NCBI RefSeq assembly: GCF_025336485.1
Contig: NZ_JAODAB010000016.1
Span: forward strand, 62,001 to 126,000
Reading direction: 5' to 3'
Length of the DNA: 64,000 nucleotides
Origin: Pseudomonas citri
GTDB taxonomy: Bacteria > Pseudomonadota > Gammaproteobacteria > Pseudomonadales > Pseudomonadaceae
Part shown: piece by piece, positions 8,123 through 16,835 of the stretch
Numbering within the stretch: the first letter of the stretch is position 1
How the letters are laid out: every line of letters begins with the position of its first letter
Program-made: the position numbers and the translations under genes
Notes under the pieces: model-generated
Databases searched by the model: none
Told to the model about the DNA's origin: nothing
What the model saw: only the letters and a program-made list of their open reading frames with translations

Positions 8123-9787
8123 GTGGAACGCGAATACATGGAATTCGACGTGGTCATCGTCGGTGCCGGCCCCGCTGGCCTGTCTGCCGCCTGTCGCCTG
8201 AAACAGAAGGCCGCCGAAGCCGGTAAGGAAATCAGCGTCTGCGTGGTTGAAAAAGGCTCGGAAGTCGGTGCGCACATTCTCTCCGGCGCGGTGTTCGAAC
8301 CACGAGCCCTGAACGAACTGTTCCCGGACTGGAAAGAACTCGGTGCACCGTTGAACACGCCGGTCGCGCGTGATGACATTTATGTCCTGAGAAACGCCGA
8401 GGCCGCGAGCAAAATACCTGACTTCTTCGTGCCCAAGACCATGCACAACGAAGGCAACTATATTATTTCCCTGGGCAACCTGTGCCGCTGGCTGGCCCAG
8501 CAGGCCGAAAACCTGGGCGTGGAAATCTACCCGGGCTTCGCCGCCCAAGAGGCGCTGTTCGACGAGAACGGCGTGGTGCGCGGGATCATCACCGGCGACC
8601 TGGGTGTCGACCGTGAAGGCAATCCGAAGGAAGGCCTGTACACGCCAGGCATGGAACTGCGTGGCAAATACACGCTGTTCGCCGAAGGCTGCCGTGGCCA
8701 CATCGGCAAGCAACTGATCAAGCGCTTCAACCTGGACAGCGACGCGGACGCCCAGCACTACGGCATCGGCCTGAAGGAAATCTGGGAGATCGACCCGGCC
8801 AAGCATCAACCTGGCCTGGTGGTGCACACCGCCGGCTGGCCGCTGGACATCATGGGCACCGAGAACACCGGCGGTTCCTTCCTTTATCACCTGGAAAACA
8901 ACCAGGTGGTGGTCGGCCTGATCGTCGACCTGTCCTACAGCAACACCTTCCTGTCGCCGTTCGACGAATTCCAGCGCCTCAAGCATCACCCGGTGCTCAA
9001 GCAGTACCTGGAAGGTGGCAAGCGCGTCAGCTACGGCGCCCGTGCCATCTGCAAGGGCGGCCTGAACTCGCTGCCGAAAATGGTCTTCAAGGGCGGTGCG
9101 CTGATCGGTTGCGACCTCGGCACCTTGAACTTCGCCAAGATCAAGGGCAGCCATACCGCCATGAAATCCGGCATGCTCGCAGCCGAAGCCGTGGCCGATC
9201 GCCTGTTCGCCGAGTCCGAAGGTGGTGATGAACTGACCGCCTACGTCGACAGTTTCAAGAACAGCTGGTTGTACGAAGAGCTGTTCGCCAGCCGCAACTT
9301 CGGTGCAGCGATCCACAAATACGGCGCGATCGTCGGCGGCGGTTTCAACTGGATCGACCAGAACATTTTCGCTGGCAAGCTGCCGTTCACCCTGCATGAC
9401 AACAAACCGGACTACGCCTGCCTGAAGCTCGCCGCCGATTGCAAGAAAATCGATTACCCGAAACCGGACGGCAAGATCAGCTTCGACAAACTCAGCTCGG
9501 TGTTCATCTCCGGTACCAACCATGAAGAAGAACAACCTTGCCACCTGAAGCTGACCGACCCAAGCATCCCGCTCGGCAAGAACCTGCCGCTGTACGACGA
9601 ACCGGCCCAACGCTACTGCCCGGCCGGCGTGTATGAGGTGGTGACCCAGGAAGACGGCGAGAAGCGCTTCCAGATCAACGCCCAGAACTGCGTGCACTGC
9701 AAGACCTGCGACATCAAGGACCCTGCGCAGAACATCACCTGGGTGACGCCGGAAGGCTCCGGTGGGCCGACTTACCCGAACATGTAA
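8123..9787 (+). CDS. Electron transfer flavoprotein-ubiquinone oxidoreductase
   Basis: This 554-residue membrane-associated enzyme passes electrons from reduced ETF to ubiquinone. It has an N-terminal FAD motif GAGPAG at residues 14-19. The C-terminal [4Fe-4S] ligands are C499 (YCPAGVYEV) and C523, C526 and C529 (NCVHCKTCDIKDP). The length matches bacterial ETF-QO. The start is a GTG preceded by GGAG at 8111-8114. It is divergent from etfBA, which supplies its electron donor, and its promoter overlaps a PsrA-type site. A clear terminator follows. Confidence 0.97.
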   Translation: MEREYMEFDVVIVGAGPAGLSAACRLKQKAAEAGKEISVCVVEKGSEVGAHILSGAVFEPRALNELFPDWKELGAPLNTPVARDDIYVLRNAEAASKIPDFFVPKTMHNEGNYIISLGNLCRWLAQQAENLGVEIYPGFAAQEALFDENGVVRGIITGDLGVDREGNPKEGLYTPGMELRGKYTLFAEGCRGHIGKQLIKRFNLDSDADAQHYGIGLKEIWEIDPAKHQPGLVVHTAGWPLDIMGTENTGGSFLYHLENNQVVVGLIVDLSYSNTFLSPFDEFQRLKHHPVLKQYLEGGKRVSYGARAICKGGLNSLPKMVFKGGALIGCDLGTLNFAKIKGSHTAMKSGMLAAEAVADRLFAESEGGDELTAYVDSFKNSWLYEELFASRNFGAAIHKYGAIVGGGFNWIDQNIFAGKLPFTLHDNKPDYACLKLAADCKKIDYPKPDGKISFDKLSSVFISGTNHEEEQPCHLKLTDPSIPLGKNLPLYDEPAQRYCPAGVYEVVTQEDGEKRFQINAQNCVHCKTCDIKDPAQNITWVTPEGSGGPTYPNM

Positions 9788-9800
9788 GCCGATTCGCTAG

Positions 9801-9830
9801 GAAGGCTCCCGCAATGGGGGCCTTCTTGTT
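9801..9830 (+). terminator. Terminator after etfQO
   Basis: GAAGGCTCCC (9801-9810) pairs with GGGGGCCTTC (9816-9825) around a 5-base loop and is followed by TTGTT. Confidence 0.8.
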
Positions 9831-9879
9831 GCCTGCAATCCCAACAAGCACACAAACCAATGTGTGCGGGCCATTCAGC

Positions 9880-10683
9880 TCAGACCTTCGCCCCAAGCTC
9901 CGCCGACAACCGCGCCGTCACCCCTTTGACCAACGGAATCAGCTCGGCCATTTTCTCCAGCGGCATATACGGCACGGTGCTGGCGATGCTGATACCGGCG
10001 ACAATGCGTTTACCGGCGTCACGGATCGGCGCTGCCACGCAGCGAATCGACGGTTCGTTGTCTTCCAGGTCGAAGGCATAGCCCCCCGCCACGTATTCCA
10101 CCATCCGTTGCTGGAACTGTTCCCAGGATTGCTCCTGATGCTGGGGCCAGAACTGATTCTTCCCACCGGCCGGCAAGCTGATTTCATACAGCCGTTTCCA
10201 TTGTTCCTGCGAGTCATCGAGCATCAGCGCCTTGCCGATCCCGGTGCGCGCCAACGGCATGCGATGGCCTACACGCGAGCGCATTTCCGGGCCGTTGCGC
10301 CCTGGGTTTTTCAGCAGGTACAAGACTTCATCGCCTTCACGAATCGCCAAGTGCACGGTGTCCCCGGTGAGCGCCGACAGCTCGTCCAGGTACGGCCCCG
10401 CCAGGCTCACCAGTGGCAACTCTTCCCGGGCCTGAAAGCCCAGCTCGATCAATTTCGGCCCCAGCAGGTAGCCCACTTGCGGCACCACCCGCAGGTAACG
10501 TTCATCCACCAGGCAACTGGCCAGGCGATGGGTGGTGCTGCGGGTGGTGCCGATCAGCCGGGCAATTTCCTTCAAGTCACGGGCGCCGCTGGCGACCGCC
10601 TGGACCACGCCCAACCCGCGCAGCAATGTCTGCGTGCCCGTCGGCGCGGCGTCCTTGATGATTTTTGGATCGTCTTGCTGCAT
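9880..10683 (-). CDS. IclR-family regulator of the dgo operon (probable)
   Basis: The 267-residue protein has an IclR winged helix-turn-helix at about 20-80 (LLRGLGVVQAVASGARDLKEIARLIG, then TTRSTTHRLASCLVDERYL). An effector domain from about 95 to 260 includes GHRMPLARTGIGKA and RCVAAPIRDAGKRIVAGISIAS. It lies 59 bases downstream of the galactonate transporter gene on the same strand, so it is probably the last gene of dgoK-A-D-T-iclR. The likely effector is galactonate or a later pathway intermediate. It is a candidate to bind the 15-bp palindromes upstream of dgoK and the dehydrogenase gene. Confidence 0.9.
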   Translation of the reverse strand: MQQDDPKIIKDAAPTGTQTLLRGLGVVQAVASGARDLKEIARLIGTTRSTTHRLASCLVDERYLRVVPQVGYLLGPKLIELGFQAREELPLVSLAGPYLDELSALTGDTVHLAIREGDEVLYLLKNPGRNGPEMRSRVGHRMPLARTGIGKALMLDDSQEQWKRLYEISLPAGGKNQFWPQHQEQSWEQFQQRMVEYVAGGYAFDLEDNEPSIRCVAAPIRDAGKRIVAGISIASTVPYMPLEKMAELIPLVKGVTARLSAELGAKV

Positions 10684-10742
10684 ATCCGGCCTTCAACAGT
10701 GAGCGGGGAACGGGCGGCATTATGGTCGCCCGCCCCATCGGA

Positions 10743-12053
10743 CTACAACTCGATGCGCTCGACCTTGCCGACCAGCAGGATGTAGGACAACGCGCCCACC
10801 AATGCCAGGACCGAGATGTAGGTAATGGCCGGTGCAAACGAAGCGCCACTGGCGAGGAAGCCAATGACGATCGGCGTGGCTATGGCCGCCAGGTTGCCGA
10901 TGAAATTGAACACGCCGCCGGTCAATCCGAGTAGCCGTGCCGGTGCCAGGGTGGAGACCAGTGACCAGGTGATCGACGCCAGCCCATTGCCGAAGAACGC
11001 CAGGGCCAGGAAGGCGATGACCAGCGGCGTCGATTCGACGAAATTGGCACCGATGATCGAGGTGGAAATCAACAATCCGCCAATGATCGGCAGCTTGCGG
11101 GCGAAGCCCACCGTGGCGCCGCGTCGGATCAACCAGTCGGAGAAGAACCCGGAACACAGCACGCCGACAAACGCCGCCAGGAACGGCAACGACGCCAGCA
11201 GGCCGGACTTGATGAAATCCATGCCGCGATATTTCACCAGGTAGGTCGGGAACCACGTCAGAAAAAACCACAGCGTGGAATTGAGGCAGAACTGCCCCAG
11301 GTAAATGCCCCACAACTTGCGTTGGGTCAGGACAATGCCGAGGTCGGTCCAGCTGAATTTCGCCTTGGCCTTGGCGGTATCGGCCTGGATGTCGACCAGC
11401 CCGCCGCCCTCGCGGATCAATTCGATTTCAGCCGCGTTGGCGCCTTTGAAATCCCGCGGCTCGCGATACACCGCATACCAGATCGCCGCCCAGACAATGC
11501 CCACCGCGCCTGTGGCGACAAACACCATGTGCCAACCGAACGCGTGTTGCAGCCAGGCCAACACCGGCGTCAGGAAGGCCAACCCGACGAACTGCCCGGA
11601 GGTGTAGAAGCCGATGGCCGTGGCCCGCTCGCGCTCGGGAAACCAGGTGGTGACCACGCGGCTGTTGATCGGATAGGCCGGCGCTTCGAGGGCTCCGACC
11701 GCCATGCGCAGCACGAACAGCGCGATGAAACTGGCGGCGAAACCGAGCATCACTGTGGCCGCCGACCATAGCAGCAGCGCAACGCTGTAGAGAATGCGCG
11801 GCGGTACCCGGTCCACCAGCCAGCCACCGGGGATCTGCATGGCGGCGTAGGTCCAGCCGAACGCCGAGAAAATCAGCCCGACGTGAATGGGGTCGATGCC
11901 CAGGTCACTGGTCAGCGCGGGGGCGGCGATCGAAAGATTGCTGCGATCCAGATAGTTGATCACCACGGTGATGAACAGCAGGACCATGATGAAAAAACGC
12001 TTGCGGCTGGGCGTCACCAACGACGCCTGCGCGCTCAGGGTGTGCGCTTGCAT
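10743..12053 (-). CDS. dgoT: MFS transporter, probable D-galactonate permease
   Basis: The 436-residue protein has the twelve-helix pattern of the anion:cation symporter branch of the major facilitator family: VINYLDRSNLSIAAPAL near helix 1, GWTYAAMQIPGGWLVDR between helices 2 and 3, and paired six-helix halves around a central loop near residue 220. These are features of hexuronate and galactonate symporters. It lies between dgoD and iclR on one strand, which supports D-galactonate as the substrate. It would import external galactonate into the same pathway. The 79-base gap to dgoD holds a degenerate REP-like sequence. Confidence 0.85.
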   Translation of the reverse strand: MQAHTLSAQASLVTPSRKRFFIMVLLFITVVINYLDRSNLSIAAPALTSDLGIDPIHVGLIFSAFGWTYAAMQIPGGWLVDRVPPRILYSVALLLWSAATVMLGFAASFIALFVLRMAVGALEAPAYPINSRVVTTWFPERERATAIGFYTSGQFVGLAFLTPVLAWLQHAFGWHMVFVATGAVGIVWAAIWYAVYREPRDFKGANAAEIELIREGGGLVDIQADTAKAKAKFSWTDLGIVLTQRKLWGIYLGQFCLNSTLWFFLTWFPTYLVKYRGMDFIKSGLLASLPFLAAFVGVLCSGFFSDWLIRRGATVGFARKLPIIGGLLISTSIIGANFVESTPLVIAFLALAFFGNGLASITWSLVSTLAPARLLGLTGGVFNFIGNLAAIATPIVIGFLASGASFAPAITYISVLALVGALSYILLVGKVERIEL

Positions 12054-12132
12054 GTGAGGTGCCTCTTTTTATATTTGTCGAATAGGGCAAAGCTGGAGCA
12101 AGCCCCTGTGGGAGAGGCTTGCAAGGTGGGAC

Positions 12133-13281
12133 TCACCACTCAGCAAAGCTGCCATCGGCATGGCGCCAGATCGGGTTGCGCCAGCGGTGGCCGATGGCCG
12201 CGCGTTCGATGACGTATTCCTCGTTGATCTCGATGCCCAGGCCCGGGCCGTTGGGGATCTTCACGAAACCTTTGTCGTAATCGAACACCTGCGGGTCCTT
12301 GATGTAATCCAGCAGGTCGTTGCTCTCGTTGTAATGAATGCCCAGGCTCTGCTCCTGGATGAACGCGTTGTAGCAGGCCGCGTCCAGTTGCAGGCATGCC
12401 GCGAGGGCAATGGGGCCCAGCGGACAATGCAGCGCCAGCGCCACGTCGTAGGCCTCGGCCATGTTGGCGATCTTGCGGGTTTCGGTGATGCCGCCGGCGT
12501 GGGACGCGTCCGGCTGGATGATGTCCACGTAGCCTTCGCTGAGCACGCGCTTGAAGTCCCAGCGCGAGAACAACCGCTCGCCCAGGGCAATCGGGGTGCT
12601 GGTCAGCGGCGCCAATTCCTTGAGGGCTTCGTAGTTTTCGCTGAGCACCGGCTCTTCGATGAACATCAGCTTGTACGGGTCAAGTTCCTTCATCAGCACC
12701 TTGGCCATCGGTTTGTGGACTCGGCCGTGGAAGTCCACGCCAATGCCGACGCTCGGCCCGACGGCATCGCGCACGGCGGCGACGTTGGCCAGGGCCAGGT
12801 CGACTTTTTCGAACGTGTCGAGGAACTGCAGTTCTTCCGTGCCGTTCATCTTCACCGCCGTGAAGCCTCGCCCTACCGCTTCTTTCGCCGCACGGGCGGT
12901 GTCTGCCGGCCGGTCACCGCCGATCCACGAGTAAACACGGATCTTGTCGCGCACCTGGCCACCCAGCAGATCGCTGACCGAGACGCCCAAGGCCTTGCCC
13001 TTGATGTCCCACAGCGCCTGGTCGATGCCGGCCAGGGCGCTCATGTGCACGGCGCCACCACGGTAGAAACCGCCGCGATACAGCACCGTCCAGATGTCTT
13101 CGATGTTGCGTGGGTCTTTGCCGATCAGGTAGTCGGACAATTCCTCGACGGCAGCCGCCACCGTATGGGCGCGGCCTTCGACCACAGGTTCCCCCCAACC
13201 GGTCACGCCCTCGTCGGTCTCGACCTTGAGGAAACACCAGCGTGGCGGAACGATGAAGGTGGTCAGTTTGGTGATTTTCAT
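12133..13281 (-). CDS. dgoD: D-galactonate dehydratase
   Basis: This 382-residue member of the enolase superfamily removes water from D-galactonate to give 2-keto-3-deoxy-D-galactonate. The length equals that of the E. coli enzyme. The metal-ligand strands are visible: GVDFHGRVHKP, MFIEEPVLSENYEAL and IALGERLFSRWDFK. The C-terminal catalytic histidine is in ALHCPLGPIALAA. The start is the ATG of MKITKLTTFIVPPRW at 13281; the upstream in-frame residues do not belong to the family. It lies 50 bases after dgoA. Confidence 0.96.
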   Translation of the reverse strand: MKITKLTTFIVPPRWCFLKVETDEGVTGWGEPVVEGRAHTVAAAVEELSDYLIGKDPRNIEDIWTVLYRGGFYRGGAVHMSALAGIDQALWDIKGKALGVSVSDLLGGQVRDKIRVYSWIGGDRPADTARAAKEAVGRGFTAVKMNGTEELQFLDTFEKVDLALANVAAVRDAVGPSVGIGVDFHGRVHKPMAKVLMKELDPYKLMFIEEPVLSENYEALKELAPLTSTPIALGERLFSRWDFKRVLSEGYVDIIQPDASHAGGITETRKIANMAEAYDVALALHCPLGPIALAACLQLDAACYNAFIQEQSLGIHYNESNDLLDYIKDPQVFDYDKGFVKIPNGPGLGIEINEEYVIERAAIGHRWRNPIWRHADGSFAEW

Positions 13282-13331
13282 CTTGTTGTCTCTCTTGTCA
13301 GATGCAGCGCACGGGGCGCTCGGAAAAGTCT

Positions 13332-13952
13332 TCAGTTCAGGGCATTCCATGCGGCCACGTAGGCCTTGGCGCGCACCGCCACTTCAACCGCTGTCAGGCC
13401 CGGCTTGAACAGCCCTGAGCCAAGGCCAAAGCCCTTGACGCCGGCCTCGACGAACGCCGCCATGTTGTCCGGCGTAATCCCGCCCACCGGCACCAGCACG
13501 GTCCCGGCCGGCAGTACCGCGAGCCAGGCCTTGACCACCGCCGGGCCCATTTGCTCGGCGGGAAACATCTTCAATACATGGGCGCCTTCGGCCAGCGCGG
13601 CAAAGGCCTCAGTGGGCGTGGCAACGCCGGGCGACAGGTACAAGCCCGCCGCTTTTGCCGCACGCAGCACCTTCGGGTCGCTGTGGGGCATGACGATCAC
13701 CTGGCCGCCCGCCGCTTTCACCTGCTCCACCTGTTCCGGCGTCAGCACGGTACCGGCACCGATCAGGCAATCGGCAGGCAAAGTACTGCGCAGGATGTGG
13801 ATGCTTTCGTACGGTTCCGGGGAATTGAGCGGCACCTCGATGACGCGAAATCCGGCGCTGTACAGGACTTCGCCGATGGCCGCAGCCTCGTTGGGACGCA
13901 GGCCGCGCAGGATCGCGATCAACCCGTTGTGCGCCAGGGCTTGTGTGAGCAT
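13332..13952 (-). CDS. dgoA: 2-dehydro-3-deoxy-6-phosphogalactonate aldolase
   Basis: This 206-residue class I aldolase of the KDPG/KDPGal family splits 2-keto-3-deoxy-6-phosphogalactonate into pyruvate and glyceraldehyde 3-phosphate. The catalytic glutamate is in FRVIEVPLNSPEP and the Schiff-base lysine is in HVLKMFPAEQMGP. LIGAGTVLTPEQV and VPVGGITPDNM are typical of the barrel. The start MLTQALAHNGLIAILRG at 13952 fits the family. It is a single-domain protein and lies between dgoK and dgoD in one operon. Confidence 0.95.
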   Translation of the reverse strand: MLTQALAHNGLIAILRGLRPNEAAAIGEVLYSAGFRVIEVPLNSPEPYESIHILRSTLPADCLIGAGTVLTPEQVEQVKAAGGQVIVMPHSDPKVLRAAKAAGLYLSPGVATPTEAFAALAEGAHVLKMFPAEQMGPAVVKAWLAVLPAGTVLVPVGGITPDNMAAFVEAGVKGFGLGSGLFKPGLTAVEVAVRAKAYVAAWNALN

Positions 13953-13969
13953 GTCAGACCTCCAATCGG

Positions 13970-14953
13970 TTAACGCGATGCGGTGCAAGCGAGCAGCCCG
14001 GCCGCCACGGCCAGTTGCCACAAACCACGTTCGGTGGCCTGTTCGGCCAGGATCACCCGGGCGAAACCACAGGCGTCGAGGGCCCGTTGGTAACGGGCAC
14101 AGAGTTGCGAGTTGCCGATCAGCACCACCGTCGGCAGGTGGACGCTGTTGCGGCGATGACGCTGCACTGCGGCCAGCGCCGCCAGTTCGTGGCCGATCAA
14201 CAGGCCGGAGAGATAGTCCGCTTGCGCGCTGGCAGCGAGTTCGCCGGTCAAGCCCAGGCTGCGGGCACTGAACACCGTGGACAACGGACCGACCTGGCCG
14301 TCTGCCGACAACGCCACCTGCACACCACGATCAAAGGCTTGCCCATCGAAGGCCACGCCACGTTGTTGAGTGCGCCCCAGAATGCTGTGGTCGCTGAGCA
14401 CGGCGAAAATCTCGCCGGTCATGAAGGTGTCGAAATGCACGATGCAGCCGTCGGCCACTTCCACCCATTTCGAGTGGCTGCCGGGCAGGCCGATCAGTAC
14501 GGCTTCGTTGGGCAGGCTGGGCAAGGCGCCAAGCACTTGGGTTTCTTCGCCGCGCATGACGTTGGGCAAGCGTGAACGCTGGATCACGCCCGGCACGATA
14601 TGCACCTCGACCCCACGAAGGCTGCGAACGGTTTTTAGGGAATGTCCGAGATTGGCGACGTTGGCAGGCGTGTCGCAGTAAGGCGCTTCGCGCCAGCCCT
14701 GGGCGCTGCCGACCATGCCGCAGGCGATGACCGGCAAGCCTGGCTGCGCGTCAAGCCAGTCGCCGCACGCCTCGTCGAAGGCCAGTTCGAAACCATCGCT
14801 ACAAACCTGCCCCGCCACCGCGCGCGGCGCCGATGGCAACTGCATGATCCCCGACGACAGCGAGCGCTGTTCAAGCACCTCGCCTGCGGCGGCGAGTTTG
14901 TAAGCCCGTAGAGAGGTGGTCCCCCAATCGAGCGCGATCAATTGCGCCTGCAT
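13970..14953 (-). CDS. dgoK: 2-dehydro-3-deoxygalactonokinase
   Basis: This 327-residue kinase phosphorylates 2-keto-3-deoxy-galactonate at C6. The N-terminal LIALDWGTTSLRAYKL is the phosphate-binding strand-turn of the ASKHA fold, and VLIGLPGSHSKWVEV is a family signature. The ATG at 14953 follows AGGTGAAG; an in-frame GTG three codons earlier is less well placed. It is the first gene of dgoK-A-D-T-iclR. A well-formed promoter with an upstream palindrome precedes it and is nearly identical to that of the sugar dehydrogenase gene. Confidence 0.95.
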   Translation of the reverse strand: MQAQLIALDWGTTSLRAYKLAAAGEVLEQRSLSSGIMQLPSAPRAVAGQVCSDGFELAFDEACGDWLDAQPGLPVIACGMVGSAQGWREAPYCDTPANVANLGHSLKTVRSLRGVEVHIVPGVIQRSRLPNVMRGEETQVLGALPSLPNEAVLIGLPGSHSKWVEVADGCIVHFDTFMTGEIFAVLSDHSILGRTQQRGVAFDGQAFDRGVQVALSADGQVGPLSTVFSARSLGLTGELAASAQADYLSGLLIGHELAALAAVQRHRRNSVHLPTVVLIGNSQLCARYQRALDACGFARVILAEQATERGLWQLAVAAGLLACTASR

Positions 14954-14994
14954 CCGCTTCACCTGTTCTGATTATTGGGCAGTGAGTGGGGCGA

Positions 14995-15024
14995 ACTATA
15001 AACCTGGGCGCAGCAAAATCTCAA
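14995..15024 (-). promoter_or_regulatory. dgoK promoter
   Basis: On the minus strand TTGAGA (15024-15019) and TATAGT (15000-14995) are 18 bases apart. Transcription would start near 14988, giving a leader of about 35 bases. The same two boxes and spacing occur at 21937-21966. Confidence 0.8.
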
Positions 15025-15038
15025 TATATAAATATCAC

Positions 15039-15053
15039 TCCCACATATTGGGA
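15039..15053. promoter_or_regulatory. 15-bp palindromic operator upstream of dgoK
   Basis: TCCCACATATTGGGA is a near-perfect palindrome (TCCCA-N5-TGGGA) ending 14 bases before the -35 box, centred near -58. A related copy is at 21981-21995. The size and position fit an IclR-type activator site, but the bound protein is inferred only. Confidence 0.65.
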
Positions 15054-15124
15054 TTTGATGGATAACCCAAAAGCCAATCGCCATTGACCCCACGACCCTG
15101 CTACGTTTCCCGTGGGACGCTTCA

Positions 15125-15152
15125 GAACTCACTCCTAAGAACTCACTCCTAA
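15125..15152. repeat. Two tandem copies of a 14-bp unit
   Basis: GAACTCACTCCTAA occurs twice head to tail, followed by a partial third (AAAACTC), just before the ribosome binding site of the GST gene. No role is known. Confidence 0.7.
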
Positions 15153-15170
15153 AAACTCAGGGAAATCGCG

Positions 15171-15803
15171 ATGGGACAACTGCTGAAAATCCTCGGTCGT
15201 ACTTCTTCAATCAACGTCAGAAAAGTGCTGTGGACCTGTCAGGAACTGGAGATCGCTTACGAGCGGGAAGACTGGGGCATCGGTTTCAACTCGACCCATG
15301 AGCCGGCGTTCCTGGCGCTCAACCCCAACGCCCAGGTACCGGTGATCATCGATGAGAACGGCGTGCTCTGGGAGTCGAACACTATTTGCCGTTATCTGGT
15401 GGGCAAACAGGGGCGCAGCGATCTGCTGCCTGTCGAGCCGGCCGCCCGGGCGCGGGTCGAACAGTGGATGGATTGGCAGGCGACCGAACTCAACCCGTCA
15501 TGGGGTTATGCGTTCCATGCGCTGGTGCGCAAGAATCCGGACTTCCAGGACCCACAACGCATCGCGGCCGGCGTAAAGGGCTGGAATGAGAAGATGGGAT
15601 TGCTGGAGCAGCAATTGAATCGCACCGGAGCCTACGTGGCCGGCCAGGCGTTTTCCTTGGCGGACGTGCTCATTGGCTTGTCCGTGCACCGCTGGCGCCA
15701 GGCGCCCATGGAGCGTGCGGACTACCCAGCGGTGGCCGCCTATTGCGAGCGGCTCGCGCAACGACCAGGGTTCGCCGAGTACGCGTCCGACGCACACTCG
15801 TGA
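15171..15803 (+). CDS. Glutathione S-transferase family protein
   Basis: The 210-residue protein has an N-terminal thioredoxin-like domain (about 1-80, with SSINVRKVLWTCQELEIAYERED, NPNAQVPVIIDENG and LWESNTICRYL). An all-helical C-terminal domain follows (about 90-205, with YVAGQAFSLADVLIGLSVHRW, the N-capping box). The pattern is typical of bacterial GSTs acting on unknown electrophiles. It is convergent with the GNAT gene, with only 5 bases between stop codons. It lies between the two sugar operons but has no obvious link to them. Confidence 0.93.
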   Translation: MGQLLKILGRTSSINVRKVLWTCQELEIAYEREDWGIGFNSTHEPAFLALNPNAQVPVIIDENGVLWESNTICRYLVGKQGRSDLLPVEPAARARVEQWMDWQATELNPSWGYAFHALVRKNPDFQDPQRIAAGVKGWNEKMGLLEQQLNRTGAYVAGQAFSLADVLIGLSVHRWRQAPMERADYPAVAAYCERLAQRPGFAEYASDAHS

Positions 15804-15808
15804 TCCGG

Positions 15809-16291
15809 TCAATTGCCGCTGGCGAAATCCCGTAGCACCTTGCCGTCCATTCGGTAGCGCACCCACTCTTCCTGGGGCTGCGCACCGAGGGATTTGTAGA
15901 ACTCGATGGCCGGGGTGTTCCACTCCAACACGCTCCATTCGAAGCGGCCGCAGTCGTTGTCACAGGCGATCTTCGCCAAGTGGCGCAACAGCGTCTTCCC
16001 CGCCCCGCCGCCACGCTGTTCCGGGGTGATGTACAAATCTTCGAGGTACAGGCAGTTGCTGCCCAGCCAGGTGGAATAGCTGAAGAAAAACACCGCGAAG
16101 CCAATGGGCACACCGTCCCGCAGGCAGATCAGCCCGTGGGCGGTCGCCCCTTCGCTGAACAGGCTGCGCTCGATGTCGGCGACACTGGCGATGACTTCGT
16201 GGCGGGCCTTTTCGTAATCGGCCAGTTCGGTGATGAAGGCAAGGATTTGAGGCGCATCGCTGGGTTGCGCAGGACGGATCTCGATCGACAT
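15809..16291 (-). CDS. GNAT-family N-acetyltransferase
   Basis: The 160-residue protein has the GNAT fold: MSIEIRPAQPSDAPQILAFI at the front, then YLEDLYITPEQRGGGAGKTLLRHLAKIA, which contains the acetyl-CoA loop RGGGAGK (about residues 97-103). CGRFEWSVLEWNTPAIEFYKSLGA is typical of the end. It resembles diamine acetyltransferases (the SpeG/SAT-like 'EDLYITPEQRGGGAG' pattern), so a polyamine or thialysine-like amine is a plausible acceptor. This is not proven. It is a monocistronic gene. Confidence 0.9.
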   Translation of the reverse strand: MSIEIRPAQPSDAPQILAFITELADYEKARHEVIASVADIERSLFSEGATAHGLICLRDGVPIGFAVFFFSYSTWLGSNCLYLEDLYITPEQRGGGAGKTLLRHLAKIACDNDCGRFEWSVLEWNTPAIEFYKSLGAQPQEEWVRYRMDGKVLRDFASGN

Positions 16292-16458
16292 GAACGGGCC
16301 TTGTAGCCAAATGAAAGCGCCATACTAAGCCGCTACGGGGCGCTCGTCACATTTCAATCCGCTTCCCCTGCAAAGCGCCATTCGTCGCGCCTGCGGCACG
16401 AACCTCCACGCAGCGCAGCCCAAATCCAGACAAGCGCTCAAAAAATGGAGGCGACACC

Positions 16459-16803
16459 ATGAGCATTCCAAGGCTGACTGCATTCACCTTCGCCACGCTG
16501 CTGTCTTCGGCGGCCTTTGCGGCCTCCACCTCGGGCACCGGGCCGACCGATCCGGTGGAGGCGCCCAATTCCCCCGCCACCCAAGGCATGCCCAAGCTGA
16601 ACACCGACGGCACCGGCGGTACGCTGAACAATGGCCAACCTCCCGCCACCGGCACCGATCCGCGGGTAAAGGGCAACGACATGGGGCGTCAGGGTGGAAT
16701 GAACACGCCGGACTCGACAGCGCCCGATAACGCCGAGACCGGTGTGGGCTCGAAAACCACCACCGGGGGCTCGGGCTCCGAAGGGGGCGCAGCCAGTCAG
16801 TAG
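16459..16803 (+). CDS. Small secreted Gly/Thr/Pro-rich hypothetical protein
   Basis: The 114-residue product has a signal peptide (MSIPRLTAFTFATLLSSAAFAAST). The mature region is low in complexity and rich in Gly, Thr, Pro, Asn and Asp (GTGPTDPVEAPNSPATQGMP, then TPDSTAPDNAETGVGSKTT), likely disordered. GGAGGCG sits 7 bases before the ATG. The next gene starts 32 bases downstream, so the two may be cotranscribed. I recognise no domain; homologues in Pseudomonas are also unnamed. Confidence 0.7.
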   Translation: MSIPRLTAFTFATLLSSAAFAASTSGTGPTDPVEAPNSPATQGMPKLNTDGTGGTLNNGQPPATGTDPRVKGNDMGRQGGMNTPDSTAPDNAETGVGSKTTTGGSGSEGGAASQ

Positions 16804-16835
16804 CCACGGCCCGGACAGTTGAGGAGGAATACCCC

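Noticed and set aside
8075..9697. 540-codon frame opposite etfQO
   Set aside because: It is the complement of a well-supported gene, with typical antisense composition (His, Gln, Val, Phe rich) and no ribosome binding site.
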